Below, in pieces: positions 16,764-25,462 of a stretch of 64,000 bases of DNA (positions are counted from its first letter, which is position 1; each line of letters starts with the position of its first letter). The DNA lies in the NCBI GenBank assembly GCA_965276825.1, contig OZ255630.1, positions 4,057,785-4,121,784 on the forward strand, given 5' to 3'. Under the pieces are notes generated by a model. It saw only the letters and a list, made by a program, of their open reading frames with translations, was not told the DNA's origin and did no database searches. The position numbers and the translations under genes were made by a program. This DNA is from G965276765 sp965276825 (GTDB lineage: Bacteria > Actinomycetota > Acidimicrobiia > Acidimicrobiales > Palsa-688).

Positions 16764-17708
16764 GTGGCGACGGCGATCGCCACCGAGGGGCTGACCAAGC
16801 GGTTCGGGCAGGAGACGGTGGTCGACGGGGTCGACCTGCGGGTGCCGGCGGGGAGCGTGTTCGGCTTCCTCGGACCCAACGGGTCGGGCAAGACCACGAC
16901 CATCCGGATGCTCCTCGGGCTGATCTCCCCATCGGAGGGGAGCTGGTCGCTGCTCGGCCAGCCCATGCCCTCGGCGTCGGCGGAGACCCTGGCGAGGATC
17001 GGGGCGCTCGTCGAGGGCCCGGCGTTCTACCCGTGGCTCTCGGGCCACGACAACCTGGCCAGGATCGACGCCGCCGGACCCGACGGTCAGAAGGCGACCA
17101 GGCCGGGGCGCATCGGCGAGGCGCTGGAACGGGTCGGGCTCACCGTGGCGGCCGGCAAGCGGTACAAGGCGTACTCGCTCGGCATGCGCCAGCGCCTCGG
17201 GCTGGCCGCCGCCCTGCTGCGCCAGCGGGAGCTGCTGGTGCTCGACGAGCCCACCAACGGCATGGACCCGCAGGGCACCAGGGAGATCCGCCACCTGATA
17301 CGGGAGCTCGCCTCCGACGGCATCACCGTCTTCCTCTCCAGCCACCTCCTGTCGGAGATCGAGCAGGTCTGCACCGACGTGGCCGTGATGTCCAAGGGGA
17401 AACTCCTCGTCCAGGGGCCGCTCGCCGAACTCAGGGCGGTCGGCCCGGCGCGCCTGAGGGCCGGGGTCGACGACGCCGACCTCGCCGTCGAGGTGCTCGG
17501 CGGCCTGGGGCTCGGCCACGTCCGCATCGACGAGGGCGAGGTCACCGGCGACCTGGCCGCCCCGGCCGACGGGTCGCTCGGCCCGGAGCGCTGCTGCCGG
17601 GAGCTGGTGCTCGCCGGCGTCGGCGTCCGCAGCCTGGTGACCGAGCGCCCGAGCCTCGAGGACCTCTTCGTGTCCCTGACCGGGGAGGGCTTCGATGTTG
17701 CTCGCTGA
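16764..17708 (+). CDS. ABC transporter ATP-binding protein
   Basis: 314 residues. Walker A GPNGSGKTT is at 37-45, the Q-loop at ALVEGPAFYPWL, the signature at YSLGMRQRLG, Walker B at LLVLDEPTNG and the H-loop at FLSSHLLSE. It belongs to the drug/lantibiotic exporter type (DrrA/BcrA-like) with a C-terminal regulatory stretch. GTG 16764 is the likely start. Its end overlaps the permease gene by 14 nt, so the two are one exporter together with the exported protein upstream. Confidence 0.9.
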   Translation: MATAIATEGLTKRFGQETVVDGVDLRVPAGSVFGFLGPNGSGKTTTIRMLLGLISPSEGSWSLLGQPMPSASAETLARIGALVEGPAFYPWLSGHDNLARIDAAGPDGQKATRPGRIGEALERVGLTVAAGKRYKAYSLGMRQRLGLAAALLRQRELLVLDEPTNGMDPQGTREIRHLIRELASDGITVFLSSHLLSEIEQVCTDVAVMSKGKLLVQGPLAELRAVGPARLRAGVDDADLAVEVLGGLGLGHVRIDEGEVTGDLAAPADGSLGPERCCRELVLAGVGVRSLVTERPSLEDLFVSLTGEGFDVAR

Positions 17709-18495
17709 GCTGCGCGCCCTGTTCCGACGGACGATCGTCAAGGTCCTCCTCGTCGTGCTGACCCTGATCCCGATCCTCCTCGCCATCGCGGTCGACGTCT
17801 CCGGTGGCCCTTCGGGTGGGCAGGGACCGACGTTCCTCGACCGCGTCTCCCACAACGGCGTGTTCGCCGCGCTCGCCGGGCTCACGGTGTGCATCCCGTT
17901 CTTCCTGCCCCTCACCATCGCCGTGGTGGCGGGCGACACGATCGCGGGTGAGGCCAGCCTCGGCACCCTCCGCTACCTCCTGACCAGGCCCGCAGGCCGG
18001 GCCCGGCTGCTCGCGGTCAAGGCGGCCACGGTGGTCGTCTTCGCGGTGGTCGCCGCCCTCCTCGTGGTGATCGGGGGTCTCGTCGCCGGTGCGGTGCTGT
18101 TCCCGCTCGGTCCGGTCATCGGCCTGTCGGGCACCTCGCTCTCGCTCGTCGACGGGATCGGCAGGACGCTCGTCGCGGGGCTCATCGTCGGGGTCTCGCT
18201 GCTCGGCCTCGGTGCCATCGGGGTGTTCGTCTCCACCCTCGTCGACACGCCCGTCCCAGCCGTGGCCATCACCGCCGGGCTGGTGGTGGCCGCGCTGATC
18301 GCCGACAACGTCTCCCAGCTGGCGTTCGCCCACCCGTGGATCTTCAGCAACGACTGGCTGGCCTTCGGTGACCTGCTGCGGACGCCGGTCACGTGGGGCG
18401 GCATCGAGAAGGACCTGCTCCTGCAGGTCGGCTACGTGGCCGTCTTCGGCAGCGCGGCGTGGGCCCGGTTCACCACCCGCGACGTCACCGCCTGA
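17695..18495 (+). CDS. ABC transporter permease (ABC-2 type)
   Basis: 266 residues with six hydrophobic segments; the first (VLLVVLTLIPILLAIAV) follows a short basic start, and the GDTIAGEASLGTLRYLLTRP stretch near residue 84 is typical of ABC-2 permeases. It pairs with the ATPase encoded just upstream as a half-transporter dimer. Substrate unknown; lipid or peptide export is plausible from the family. Confidence 0.88.
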   Translation: MLLAELRALFRRTIVKVLLVVLTLIPILLAIAVDVSGGPSGGQGPTFLDRVSHNGVFAALAGLTVCIPFFLPLTIAVVAGDTIAGEASLGTLRYLLTRPAGRARLLAVKAATVVVFAVVAALLVVIGGLVAGAVLFPLGPVIGLSGTSLSLVDGIGRTLVAGLIVGVSLLGLGAIGVFVSTLVDTPVPAVAITAGLVVAALIADNVSQLAFAHPWIFSNDWLAFGDLLRTPVTWGGIEKDLLLQVGYVAVFGSAAWARFTTRDVTA

Positions 18496-18543
18496 GCACC
18501 CCGTCGGGGGCCGGGTGGGGGCGCCGGGTCGGGGGGCCGGGTC

Positions 18544-19482
18544 TCAACCGGGTGCGTGCAGGTCGGCGTTGAGCGCCCCCCACGACCCCGTGCGCTCGCG
18601 CACCTCGAGGGCGCCGGTGACGCTGTTGCGCCACCACAGCAGCCCGGGCCGGCCGCTGAGCTCGGCGGCCTTGCGGACCGAGCCGTCCGGCAGCGTGACC
18701 CGGGCGCCTGCGGTCACGTAGCAGCCGGCCTCGACCACGCACCCGTCACCGAGGGACACGCCGATCCCCGCGTTGGCGCCGACGAGGCACCCCCGTCCGA
18801 CGGTCACCTGCTCGGCTCCGCCCCCGGAGAGCGTGCCCATGATCGACGCGCCCCCCCCGACGTCGGAGCCGTCGCCCACGGTCACGCCCTGGCTGATCCG
18901 GCCCTCGACCATGGACGCGCCGAGGGTGCCGGCATTGAAGTTGACGAAGCCCTCGTGCATGACGACGGTGCCGGGCGCCAGGTGGGCGCCGAGGCGGACC
19001 CGGTCGGCGTCGGCGATCCTCACGCCGTCGGGGACGACGTAGTCGACCATGCGGGGGAAGCGGTCGACGCCGAGCACCGTCAACCAGCCGCCCTCGGACC
19101 TGACCCGGTAGCGCACCGCGTCGAGATCGGCGACGGCGCACGGACCCCGGTCGGTCCACGCCACGTTGGGCAGGACCGAGAAGATGCCGTCGAGGTTGAC
19201 GGTGCGGGGGGCGACGTGGCGGGCCGAGAGGAGGTGCAGGCGCAGGTAGGCGTCGGCCACGTCGGCCGGCGACGCGTCGAGGTCGACCACTCGCTCCACG
19301 CCGACGATCCTGATCCCGCGGACCGGATCGTCGGCCGGCGCAGGCCCCGTCGCCACCGCGGCGGTGGGCTCGCCCACACCGAGCTCGGGGAACCACACGT
19401 CGAGCAGGTCGTCGCGCTCGTCGACGCTCGCCCATCCGCGACCCCATCCCTGACGTCGGACGCCGGCGTCGACCTCGGTCAC
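18544..19482 (-). CDS. dapD: 2,3,4,5-tetrahydropyridine-2,6-dicarboxylate N-succinyltransferase
   Basis: 312 residues, the actinobacterial DapD size. The C-terminal half is a left-handed beta helix of hexapeptide repeats with GTVVMHEGFVNFNAGTLG and MVEGRISQGVTVGDGSD, the substrate and succinyl-CoA site regions. It catalyses the succinyl branch of lysine and meso-diaminopimelate synthesis. GTG 19482 overlaps the stop of the hydrolase gene upstream (GTGA). Confidence 0.92.
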   Translation of the reverse strand: MTEVDAGVRRQGWGRGWASVDERDDLLDVWFPELGVGEPTAAVATGPAPADDPVRGIRIVGVERVVDLDASPADVADAYLRLHLLSARHVAPRTVNLDGIFSVLPNVAWTDRGPCAVADLDAVRYRVRSEGGWLTVLGVDRFPRMVDYVVPDGVRIADADRVRLGAHLAPGTVVMHEGFVNFNAGTLGASMVEGRISQGVTVGDGSDVGGGASIMGTLSGGGAEQVTVGRGCLVGANAGIGVSLGDGCVVEAGCYVTAGARVTLPDGSVRKAAELSGRPGLLWWRNSVTGALEVRERTGSWGALNADLHAPG

Positions 19483-20432
19483 GACGCCCACGCTCCGAGC
19501 CACGTGCCCATGGCCTGGTAGACCGACTCCCTGACCGGGGGCAACGACAGCACCAGGTCGTGCATGCCGTCCTCGATCCGCAGGACGGTGACGTTGCGCC
19601 CGACCGCCGGCGCCCACCTGGCGATCGAGTCCGCGTCGAGGACGGCGTCGCCGCGCCGCAACAGCTCGTCCCACCCCTTGACCGTGACGGTCCGCGTCGA
19701 GCACATGACCAGGGCGGGGACGCGCAGGTCGAGGCCGGCGTGGAGGGTCCTGTGCCCCTCGATGATCGCCGCCAGCCAGCCGAAGCGCACCGGGAAGCCG
19801 GGTGACGGCTTCCACGCCAAATCGAAGTCCCACTCGCCGTGCCGGCCGACGTGGATGGCGTCGCCGTAGTTGGAGTCCACCCCCCCGGGGAGGATCCGCT
19901 GGGGCTGGCGTCGCCCGACCGCGGCCGCCGTCCGGCCGACCAGGGCCCGGACCACCGCCGGCTGCTTGAACTCGAAGAACGGGCTGTTGAGCACCAAGCC
20001 GTCGACCGGGAGGCTCCGGCGCCGATCCAGCCAGAGCGACGCCACCAGGCCCCCGGTGGAGTGGCCCATGACCACCAGGCGGTCGTGGCCGAGGTCGGCG
20101 ATGGCGTCGGCCGCCGCGTCCAGCTCCTCGAAGTAGTCGGTCAGGTCGCCGACGTAGTTCGGTGTCTGGCCGGGACGGATCGACCTCCCGTGGCGGCGCA
20201 GGTCGACCGCGTAGAAGTCGATGCCCTGCGCCGCCCACCATCCGCCCAGCTCCCGCTGGAAGAAGTAGTCGTTGAAGCCGTGCACGTACAGCACGGCTTG
20301 CGCGGAGGGGGCCGACACCGGGCGGTGCCGGACGAGAGTGGCGTTGACGGGTCCGTCGTCACCGGGTCGCAGGGCGAGGTCGGCGGCGTCGTACCCCTCG
20401 CCGAGGACGTCGGGCCGCCAGTCGAGGCTCAC
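19479..20432 (-). CDS. alpha/beta hydrolase
   Basis: 317 residues. The nucleophile elbow GHSTGG has Ser at 125, the oxyanion region YVHGFNDYF is near 50, and the probable catalytic His is in EDGMHD near 290. It looks like a serine aminopeptidase S33/monoacylglycerol lipase type (VDLRRHGRS motif). The gene is the middle of a three-gene operon ending in dapD. A succinyl-DAP desuccinylation role is tempting from context but unsupported, because DapE is a metallopeptidase. GGGAGGA lies just before GTG 20432. Confidence 0.85.
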   Translation of the reverse strand: MSLDWRPDVLGEGYDAADLALRPGDDGPVNATLVRHRPVSAPSAQAVLYVHGFNDYFFQRELGGWWAAQGIDFYAVDLRRHGRSIRPGQTPNYVGDLTDYFEELDAAADAIADLGHDRLVVMGHSTGGLVASLWLDRRRSLPVDGLVLNSPFFEFKQPAVVRALVGRTAAAVGRRQPQRILPGGVDSNYGDAIHVGRHGEWDFDLAWKPSPGFPVRFGWLAAIIEGHRTLHAGLDLRVPALVMCSTRTVTVKGWDELLRRGDAVLDADSIARWAPAVGRNVTVLRIEDGMHDLVLSLPPVRESVYQAMGTWLGAWAS

Positions 20433-20478
20433 CTCCTCCCTCGCAGGAGCCCGCCGCGGACGGGACGTCGCGGCGACC

Positions 20479-21267
20479 TCAATGGGTGCGCTCCCACAGC
20501 TTGATGCCGCCGAGGATCCCGGCCGAGTTGTCGACCACGCTCACGTCCGACGGCAGGTCGTCGCCGAGGCGGACGGCGTTGCCCCCGCCGAGGAAGCAGT
20601 GGTCGAAGAAGCACAGCTGGCGCAGCGTCTCGACCGCCTCGAACACCCGCTTCAGCCACTTCTTGTGCCCCACCTGCTTGCGGGCGGCGTCCCCGATCAC
20701 CTCGTTGTAGCTCTCGCCCTTGCGGAAGGGGTGGTGGGCGAACTCGAGATGGGGGAGCAGCAGCCCGTCGTGGAACAGCGCCGTGCCGAGACCGGTCCCG
20801 AGGGTCAGCACCAGCTCGAGGCCGTGCCCCGACACCACGGCGGCGCCCTGGATGTCCGCGTCGTTGGCCACCTTGGTCGGCTTGGCCAGCTCCCTGGCCA
20901 GCTCGCCCTGCAGGTCGAAGCCCGACCAGGCGGACACGAGCTTGGAGGTGGGGGCGCCCCCCGGTCCCTCGGGCGACACGAAGTGGGGGGCCGACAGGAT
21001 CCGGCCGTCTCGGACCATGCCAGGGAAACCGGCCGAGACCCGGTCGTAGTGGGGCAGCGAGCGGACCAGGTCGGTGAGGACCGCCACCAGCTTGGGCGGC
21101 GGCAACGGGTAGGGCGTGTCGATGCGGACCCGGTCGCGCTCCATGGTGCCGGTCCGGTCGAGGACCGACGCCTTGAGGCCGGTCCCGCCGATGTCGATGG
21201 CCAACGTGTCGAGGCTGCCAGGGACGGCGGGGTCCGAGGTCGCCGGTTCGGGGCCTGGTGTCACCAT
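20479..21267 (-). CDS. ROK-family sugar kinase (polyphosphate glucokinase-like)
   Basis: 262 residues. The phosphate-binding loop DIGGTGLKASVLD is near residue 24, a second at LTLGTGLGTALF, and the acidic catalytic base at NDADIQG. Short ROK kinases of this shape in actinomycetes use polyphosphate or ATP to phosphorylate glucose; donor preference cannot be read from sequence. It is first in the operon with the hydrolase and dapD (46-nt gap). Confidence 0.8.
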   Translation of the reverse strand: MVTPGPEPATSDPAVPGSLDTLAIDIGGTGLKASVLDRTGTMERDRVRIDTPYPLPPPKLVAVLTDLVRSLPHYDRVSAGFPGMVRDGRILSAPHFVSPEGPGGAPTSKLVSAWSGFDLQGELARELAKPTKVANDADIQGAAVVSGHGLELVLTLGTGLGTALFHDGLLLPHLEFAHHPFRKGESYNEVIGDAARKQVGHKKWLKRVFEAVETLRQLCFFDHCFLGGGNAVRLGDDLPSDVSVVDNSAGILGGIKLWERTH

Positions 21268-21274
21268 GCGGTCG

Positions 21275-21280
21275 ATGTTA
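21275..21280 (-). promoter_or_regulatory. -10 element, leaderless ROK kinase operon
   Basis: TAACAT on the minus strand, 7 nt before ATG 21267. Confidence 0.45.
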
Positions 21281-21553
21281 CGGGGTCGATGTCCCGGGGT
21301 CCGGGGGCCGGACGCGGTCCCGTCGGCGGACAGCTGTCACGGGTGGAAGGAGGCGATCCTGGTGCCCGCATCCAATATGGCGAGCAGCAGTTCTAGCATC
21401 GTGGGTGGGCCACAGGTTCGAAGCCCGGTGGTCGATGGGTAGTCAAGTGTGGATGGGTAGTCGAGTACCGGATTCGGGCAGCACGTCCCGGGGCCGGCGT
21501 GGTCGGGGACGGAGCCAACCAGTCCCTCTCGGAACCAGATCAAAGGTGTCGTG

Positions 21554-21910
21554 ATGAGCAACGAGACGGGTCTCACCGACAAGGAGCGCAAGATCCTCGC
21601 CAGCCTCGCCCAGAAGGCGTCGGCTGACGACCCGGTTCTCGCCGCCGCGCTGCGCGGCAGCGGCGTCAGGCGCTGGGAGCTGCCGACGCTCCCGCCCATC
21701 CTGCGCCACTGGGCGAGCGGGCTGGTGGCGACGGTGCTCGGCCTGTGCCTGGCCGTCCTGTCGCTGTCGAACTCGCTGGTCATCGGCTACGTCGGCCTGC
21801 TCGTGATGTTCGCCGGGGCCGGCGTGGTCGTGGCCGACCAGGCCCGGATCCGCGGCGCTCGCCGCCAGATCGCCGCCGGCGGCGAGGTGGGGGACCGCTC
21901 CGAGGTCTGA
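21554..21910 (+). CDS. DUF3040 family membrane protein
   Basis: 118 residues from ATG 21554 (GTG 21551 directly precedes it), with AAAGG 8 nt upstream. The N-terminal LTDKERKILASLAQKASADD motif is the DUF3040 signature, followed by two membrane spans (ASGLVATVLGLCLAVLSL and LVIGYVGLLVMFAGAGVVV). These small actinobacterial proteins are of unknown function and often lie near cell-division or lipid genes. The 286 nt upstream (21268-21553) show no gene. Confidence 0.8.
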   Translation: MSNETGLTDKERKILASLAQKASADDPVLAAALRGSGVRRWELPTLPPILRHWASGLVATVLGLCLAVLSLSNSLVIGYVGLLVMFAGAGVVVADQARIRGARRQIAAGGEVGDRSEV

Positions 21911-21939
21911 CCGCTCCGAGGTCTGACCGACCCTGAGGT

Positions 21940-22034
21940 CCAGGGTCAGGTCAGGGGTCCAGGGTCAGGTCAGGGGTCCAGGGTCAGGTCAGGGGTCCAG
22001 GGGCAGGTCAGGGGTCCAGCGGCAGGTCAGCGAC
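21940..22034. repeat. 19-bp tandem repeat, about five copies
   Basis: Unit CCAGGGTCAGGTCAGGGGT. Copies start at 21940, 21959, 21978, 21997 and 22016; the first three are identical and the last two diverge. It lies between the DUF3040 gene and sqd1. Confidence 0.9.
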
Positions 22035-22064
22035 CGGTGGTGGCCGCCAGAGGGTGGGCAGGCT

Positions 22065-22081
22065 AACCTTTTCCGAAGGTT
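22065..22081. promoter_or_regulatory. small hairpin in the sqd1 leader
   Basis: AACCTT and AAGGTT arms around a 5-nt loop. A TAACCT hexamer overlaps its left arm and could be the -10 of the sqd1 promoter, giving a leader of about 85 nt. Confidence 0.3.
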
Positions 22082-22161
22082 CGCGGCGCTGCGACTCGCA
22101 GGGGTTGGAGGCAGCGCGCTCGCCCCACAACCCACCTCAACCCCCGAAACGGAGTCTCTGC

Positions 22162-23331
22162 ATGCGCATCCTGGTACTCGGTGGTGACGGCTACCTCGGG
22201 TGGCCCACCGCGCTCCATCTCTCGGCCGTCGGCCACGACGTGGGGATCTGCGACAACCTCGTGCGTCGGGACTACGACAAGGAGATGGGCGTGGCCAGCC
22301 TGGTGCCGATCGCCTCGATCGAGGATCGTGTGGCGGCATGGGGCAAGGCGTCGGGCAAGAAGCTCGAGACCTACATCGGCGACCTGTGCGAGGCCGACTT
22401 CGTCCACCGGATGATCCGCGAGTTCGAGCCCGACACGATCGTCCACTTCGCCGAGCAGCGCTCCGCGCCCTACTCCATGATCGACCAGAGCCACGCGGTC
22501 TACACCCAGACCAACAACGTGGTCGGCAACCTCAACGTGCTCTACGCCATCGGCGACATCAACCGGGACATCCACCTGGTCAAGCTCGGCACCATGGGCG
22601 AGTACGGCTACCCCAACATCGACATCGAGGAGGGGTGGATCGAGATCAGCCACAAGGGCCGGACCGACCGCATGCTCTACCCCAAGAAGCCCGGGTCCTT
22701 CTACCACCTGTCCAAGGTGCACGACAGCCACAACATCGAGTTCGCCTGCCGGATCTGGGACCTCAAGGCGACCGACCTCAACCAGGGCATCGTCTACGGC
22801 CAGTGGACCGAGGAGAGCGCCGACGACCCGGCGCTGCAGACCCGCTTCGACTACGACGCCGTGTTCGGCACCGTGCTCAACCGGATGGTCATCCAGGCCA
22901 CCCTCGGCCATCCCCTGACCGTGTACGGGGCCGGCGGCCAGACCCGCGGCATGCTCAACGTGGTCGACACCCTCGAGTGCGTCCGCATCGCCTCGGAGAA
23001 CCCGGCGGCGCCCGGCGAGTTTCGCGTGTTCAACCAGTTCACCGAGTCGTTCTCGGTCCTCGAGATGGCCAACATCGTGGCCCACGCCTTCCCGGGCGAG
23101 GCCAGGATCGAGCACGTCGAGAACCCCAGGGTGGAGGCCGAGCAGCACTACTACAACGCGGTGCACAGCGGGCTCATCGACCTCGGCCTGAAGCCGCACC
23201 TGCTCAACGACACCCTGATCGACGACCTGTTCCACGTGGCCGAGCGCCACAAGGACACGGTCAACCTCGACGCCATCCGCCCGACCGTGAAGTGGCGATC
23301 GACGTCGAGCGAGCTGTCGAGCCAGAAGTGA
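22162..23331 (+). CDS. sqd1: UDP-sulfoquinovose synthase
   Basis: 389 residues, an SDR-family enzyme that makes UDP-sulfoquinovose from UDP-glucose and sulfite. The NAD-binding loop GGDGYLGWP is at residues 7-15. The SQD1-specific core is strong: TMGEYG followed by PNIDIEEG, the catalytic SFYHLSKVHDSHN (Tyr-x3-Lys), LDYDAVFGT-like RFDYDAVFGTVLNRM, TVYGAGGQTRG and FRVFNQFTE. GGAG sits 8 nt before ATG 22162. The usual partner sqd2 is not adjacent; the next genes encode membrane glycan machinery. Confidence 0.92.
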   Translation: MRILVLGGDGYLGWPTALHLSAVGHDVGICDNLVRRDYDKEMGVASLVPIASIEDRVAAWGKASGKKLETYIGDLCEADFVHRMIREFEPDTIVHFAEQRSAPYSMIDQSHAVYTQTNNVVGNLNVLYAIGDINRDIHLVKLGTMGEYGYPNIDIEEGWIEISHKGRTDRMLYPKKPGSFYHLSKVHDSHNIEFACRIWDLKATDLNQGIVYGQWTEESADDPALQTRFDYDAVFGTVLNRMVIQATLGHPLTVYGAGGQTRGMLNVVDTLECVRIASENPAAPGEFRVFNQFTESFSVLEMANIVAHAFPGEARIEHVENPRVEAEQHYYNAVHSGLIDLGLKPHLLNDTLIDDLFHVAERHKDTVNLDAIRPTVKWRSTSSELSSQK

Positions 23332-23350
23332 GCGTCGAGAGGCGGGCTCA

Positions 23351-25462
23351 CTGAGCACCGCCTCCCTCCCTCTCGAACGAGCCGCCCCCGCCACCGCGCC
23401 GGCGCACGTCGGCGCGCCGCGGAGGTGGTCGCTCGCGGTCGTCGGCCTCGCCGTCGTGCTCGCCGCCGTGCACGTGGTGGCCATCTGGCACCGCTACGCC
23501 GTGGGATCCTTCGACGACGACGCCAACTACATCCTCACCGCACGGGCCCTCCTCGCCGGGCAGGGCATCACCGGCCACCTGGTGAGCGGGGACGTGGTCG
23601 TCGCCGGCTACCCGCCCGGGTTCCCGCTGCTGCTCATCCCGATCGAGTGGGCCTTCCACGGGTCGTTCACCGCGTTGCGCCTGGCCTCGGCCGTCAGCTA
23701 CCTGGCGGTCATCCCGCTCATCTGGCACTACCTCGGCCGTCGGGGCGTGGCCGTCGGCCTGCGGGCGGCCACCGTCGTGTTGATCGCCCTCAACCCGGTG
23801 CTCGGCACCTTCTCGACCATGGTCATGGCCGAGACGCCCTTCCTGCTCTGCTCGCTCCTGCTGCTCGTGGCCGTCGACCGCTGGGCGGCCTCGGAGCGGG
23901 CCGTGGACCCGACCGGGCTGGCCGTGGTCATCCTCGCCGGCGGGGCCATCTGGTTGAAGGAGGCGGGCGCCGGGCTGGTCGTCGGCCTGGTCGTCTGGCT
24001 GGCCCTCCGACGCGAGCTGCGCCGGGCCCTGCTGGTGGCGGGCTCGATGATCGCCCTGCTGGTGCCCGTCGCCATCGGCCGCCTCGCCTCCGGCGTGCCC
24101 CTCCTCGGCACCCGGTACTCGACCGAGCTCGGTGGCTACTACGGCGGCGGCGTGGTCGGCCGGCTGGTGCACGTGCTGCCCGCCGCGCTGGCGACCTACG
24201 TGACCAACGCGCTGCCCCGCAGCATCCTCCCCTTCGGCTCCCCCTTCCCCCAGACCCTGGGCTGGTTCCACGTCTACGAGGGCATCGGCGTGGTGATCTC
24301 GGCCCTCACCGTCGCCGGGTTCGTCGTCACCGTTCGCCACTTCCGCGACGTGGCCGTCGTCGCCGTGCCGGTCTACGTCTTCGAGACGCTGCTGTGGCCG
24401 GAGGTCAACGAGCGCAGGGTCGTGCTGATCCTGCCCCTGCTCCTCGCCTGGTTCGCCATCGGCTCGTGGTGGGCGGCCAAGGCGCTCGTCGGTGTCACCC
24501 GGTCGGTGCTGGCCGCAAGGGGGCGCCGAGCCGTGAGCGTCCTGCCCCCACTCGCCCCGGTCCACCGCATGGCCCTCGGGGCCATCGGCCTGGCCGTCGC
24601 GGCCGTCGCCGTCGTGATGCCGCTCGGACGGCAGTTCCCCCGTGACTACCTCTTTGCCCTCGGGGTCGACAGCTCCCAGCCGCAGGGCTCCAGGTACATG
24701 GACGTCCTCCGCTCCCTCGGCGAACCGTCGGACACCGTCGAGACGGACTACCGCTTCACGACGGCCCTCTTCACCGGGCACGTCACCGCCTGGAACGCCT
24801 TCCAGAACACCCAGAACAACGGCTGCTCCGCCGGGACGATCACGTCCTCCCTCGCAGGCGACCGCGCCGCGTACCTGCTCCTCGGGGCGGTCAACAAGCC
24901 CGGCACGATCGACAGCCCCTGCCTGCTGCAGTGGGCGTCGTCGACGCCCGCCTCCGCCGTCCGGCTGCTGCGCACGAGCAGAGACCTGGCCTCGGTCTTC
25001 GAGCTGATCGGACCGGGCACCGCGCACCCCGATCTGACGGATCTCACCGCGAACGCCGACCTGGCCGCGTCGGGTGGCCTGGCCGACGTCGCCGTGGCCC
25101 CCTCCGCGACGAGCGACGTGGCCGGATCGGCGGTCCAGACCGTCGCCGCCGGGCGCGCCGGGCGGATCTCCTGGACGTGGCCGACGCTGCGTCCGCTCTC
25201 GCAGGTGTCGGTCGGCGAGGCCGGAGCGCTCCGCGGCCGGGCCGACGGGGTCGACCTGCAGATCCTGCTCAGCGGCGGCGTCTGGGAGACGGTGGCCTAC
25301 TCGACCACCGCCGTGGGTGACGGTGAAGGCAGCGCCCCGTTCCTGCTCGCTACCCTTCCGGTCGGGACCCGGGCGCACGGTGTCCGGGTCGTCGTCCACG
25401 GTCACGGGCCGGTCGTCGCCCTCGACGTGCATGCGCTCGGCGCGACCGGGAGCCACGGATGA
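23351..25462 (+). CDS. GT-C type membrane glycosyltransferase
   Basis: About 703 residues. Some ten or more membrane spans fill the first 400 residues, and the first external loop carries the acidic motif FDDDANY expected of GT-C enzymes that use polyprenyl-phosphate sugars. The last 200 residues form a soluble external domain. No ATG/GTG/TTG exists before GTG 23456, which would cut the first span in half; CTG 23351 with GAGAGG 8 nt upstream restores it, so CTG is used here as the start. The stop overlaps the GtrA gene by 4 nt. Confidence 0.8.
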   Translation: MSTASLPLERAAPATAPAHVGAPRRWSLAVVGLAVVLAAVHVVAIWHRYAVGSFDDDANYILTARALLAGQGITGHLVSGDVVVAGYPPGFPLLLIPIEWAFHGSFTALRLASAVSYLAVIPLIWHYLGRRGVAVGLRAATVVLIALNPVLGTFSTMVMAETPFLLCSLLLLVAVDRWAASERAVDPTGLAVVILAGGAIWLKEAGAGLVVGLVVWLALRRELRRALLVAGSMIALLVPVAIGRLASGVPLLGTRYSTELGGYYGGGVVGRLVHVLPAALATYVTNALPRSILPFGSPFPQTLGWFHVYEGIGVVISALTVAGFVVTVRHFRDVAVVAVPVYVFETLLWPEVNERRVVLILPLLLAWFAIGSWWAAKALVGVTRSVLAARGRRAVSVLPPLAPVHRMALGAIGLAVAAVAVVMPLGRQFPRDYLFALGVDSSQPQGSRYMDVLRSLGEPSDTVETDYRFTTALFTGHVTAWNAFQNTQNNGCSAGTITSSLAGDRAAYLLLGAVNKPGTIDSPCLLQWASSTPASAVRLLRTSRDLASVFELIGPGTAHPDLTDLTANADLAASGGLADVAVAPSATSDVAGSAVQTVAAGRAGRISWTWPTLRPLSQVSVGEAGALRGRADGVDLQILLSGGVWETVAYSTTAVGDGEGSAPFLLATLPVGTRAHGVRVVVHGHGPVVALDVHALGATGSHG

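Noticed and set aside
18544..20241. 565-codon minus frame as one fusion protein
   Set aside because: The upstream part is the off-frame reading of the hydrolase gene; dapD starts at GTG 19482 with a GTGA overlap.
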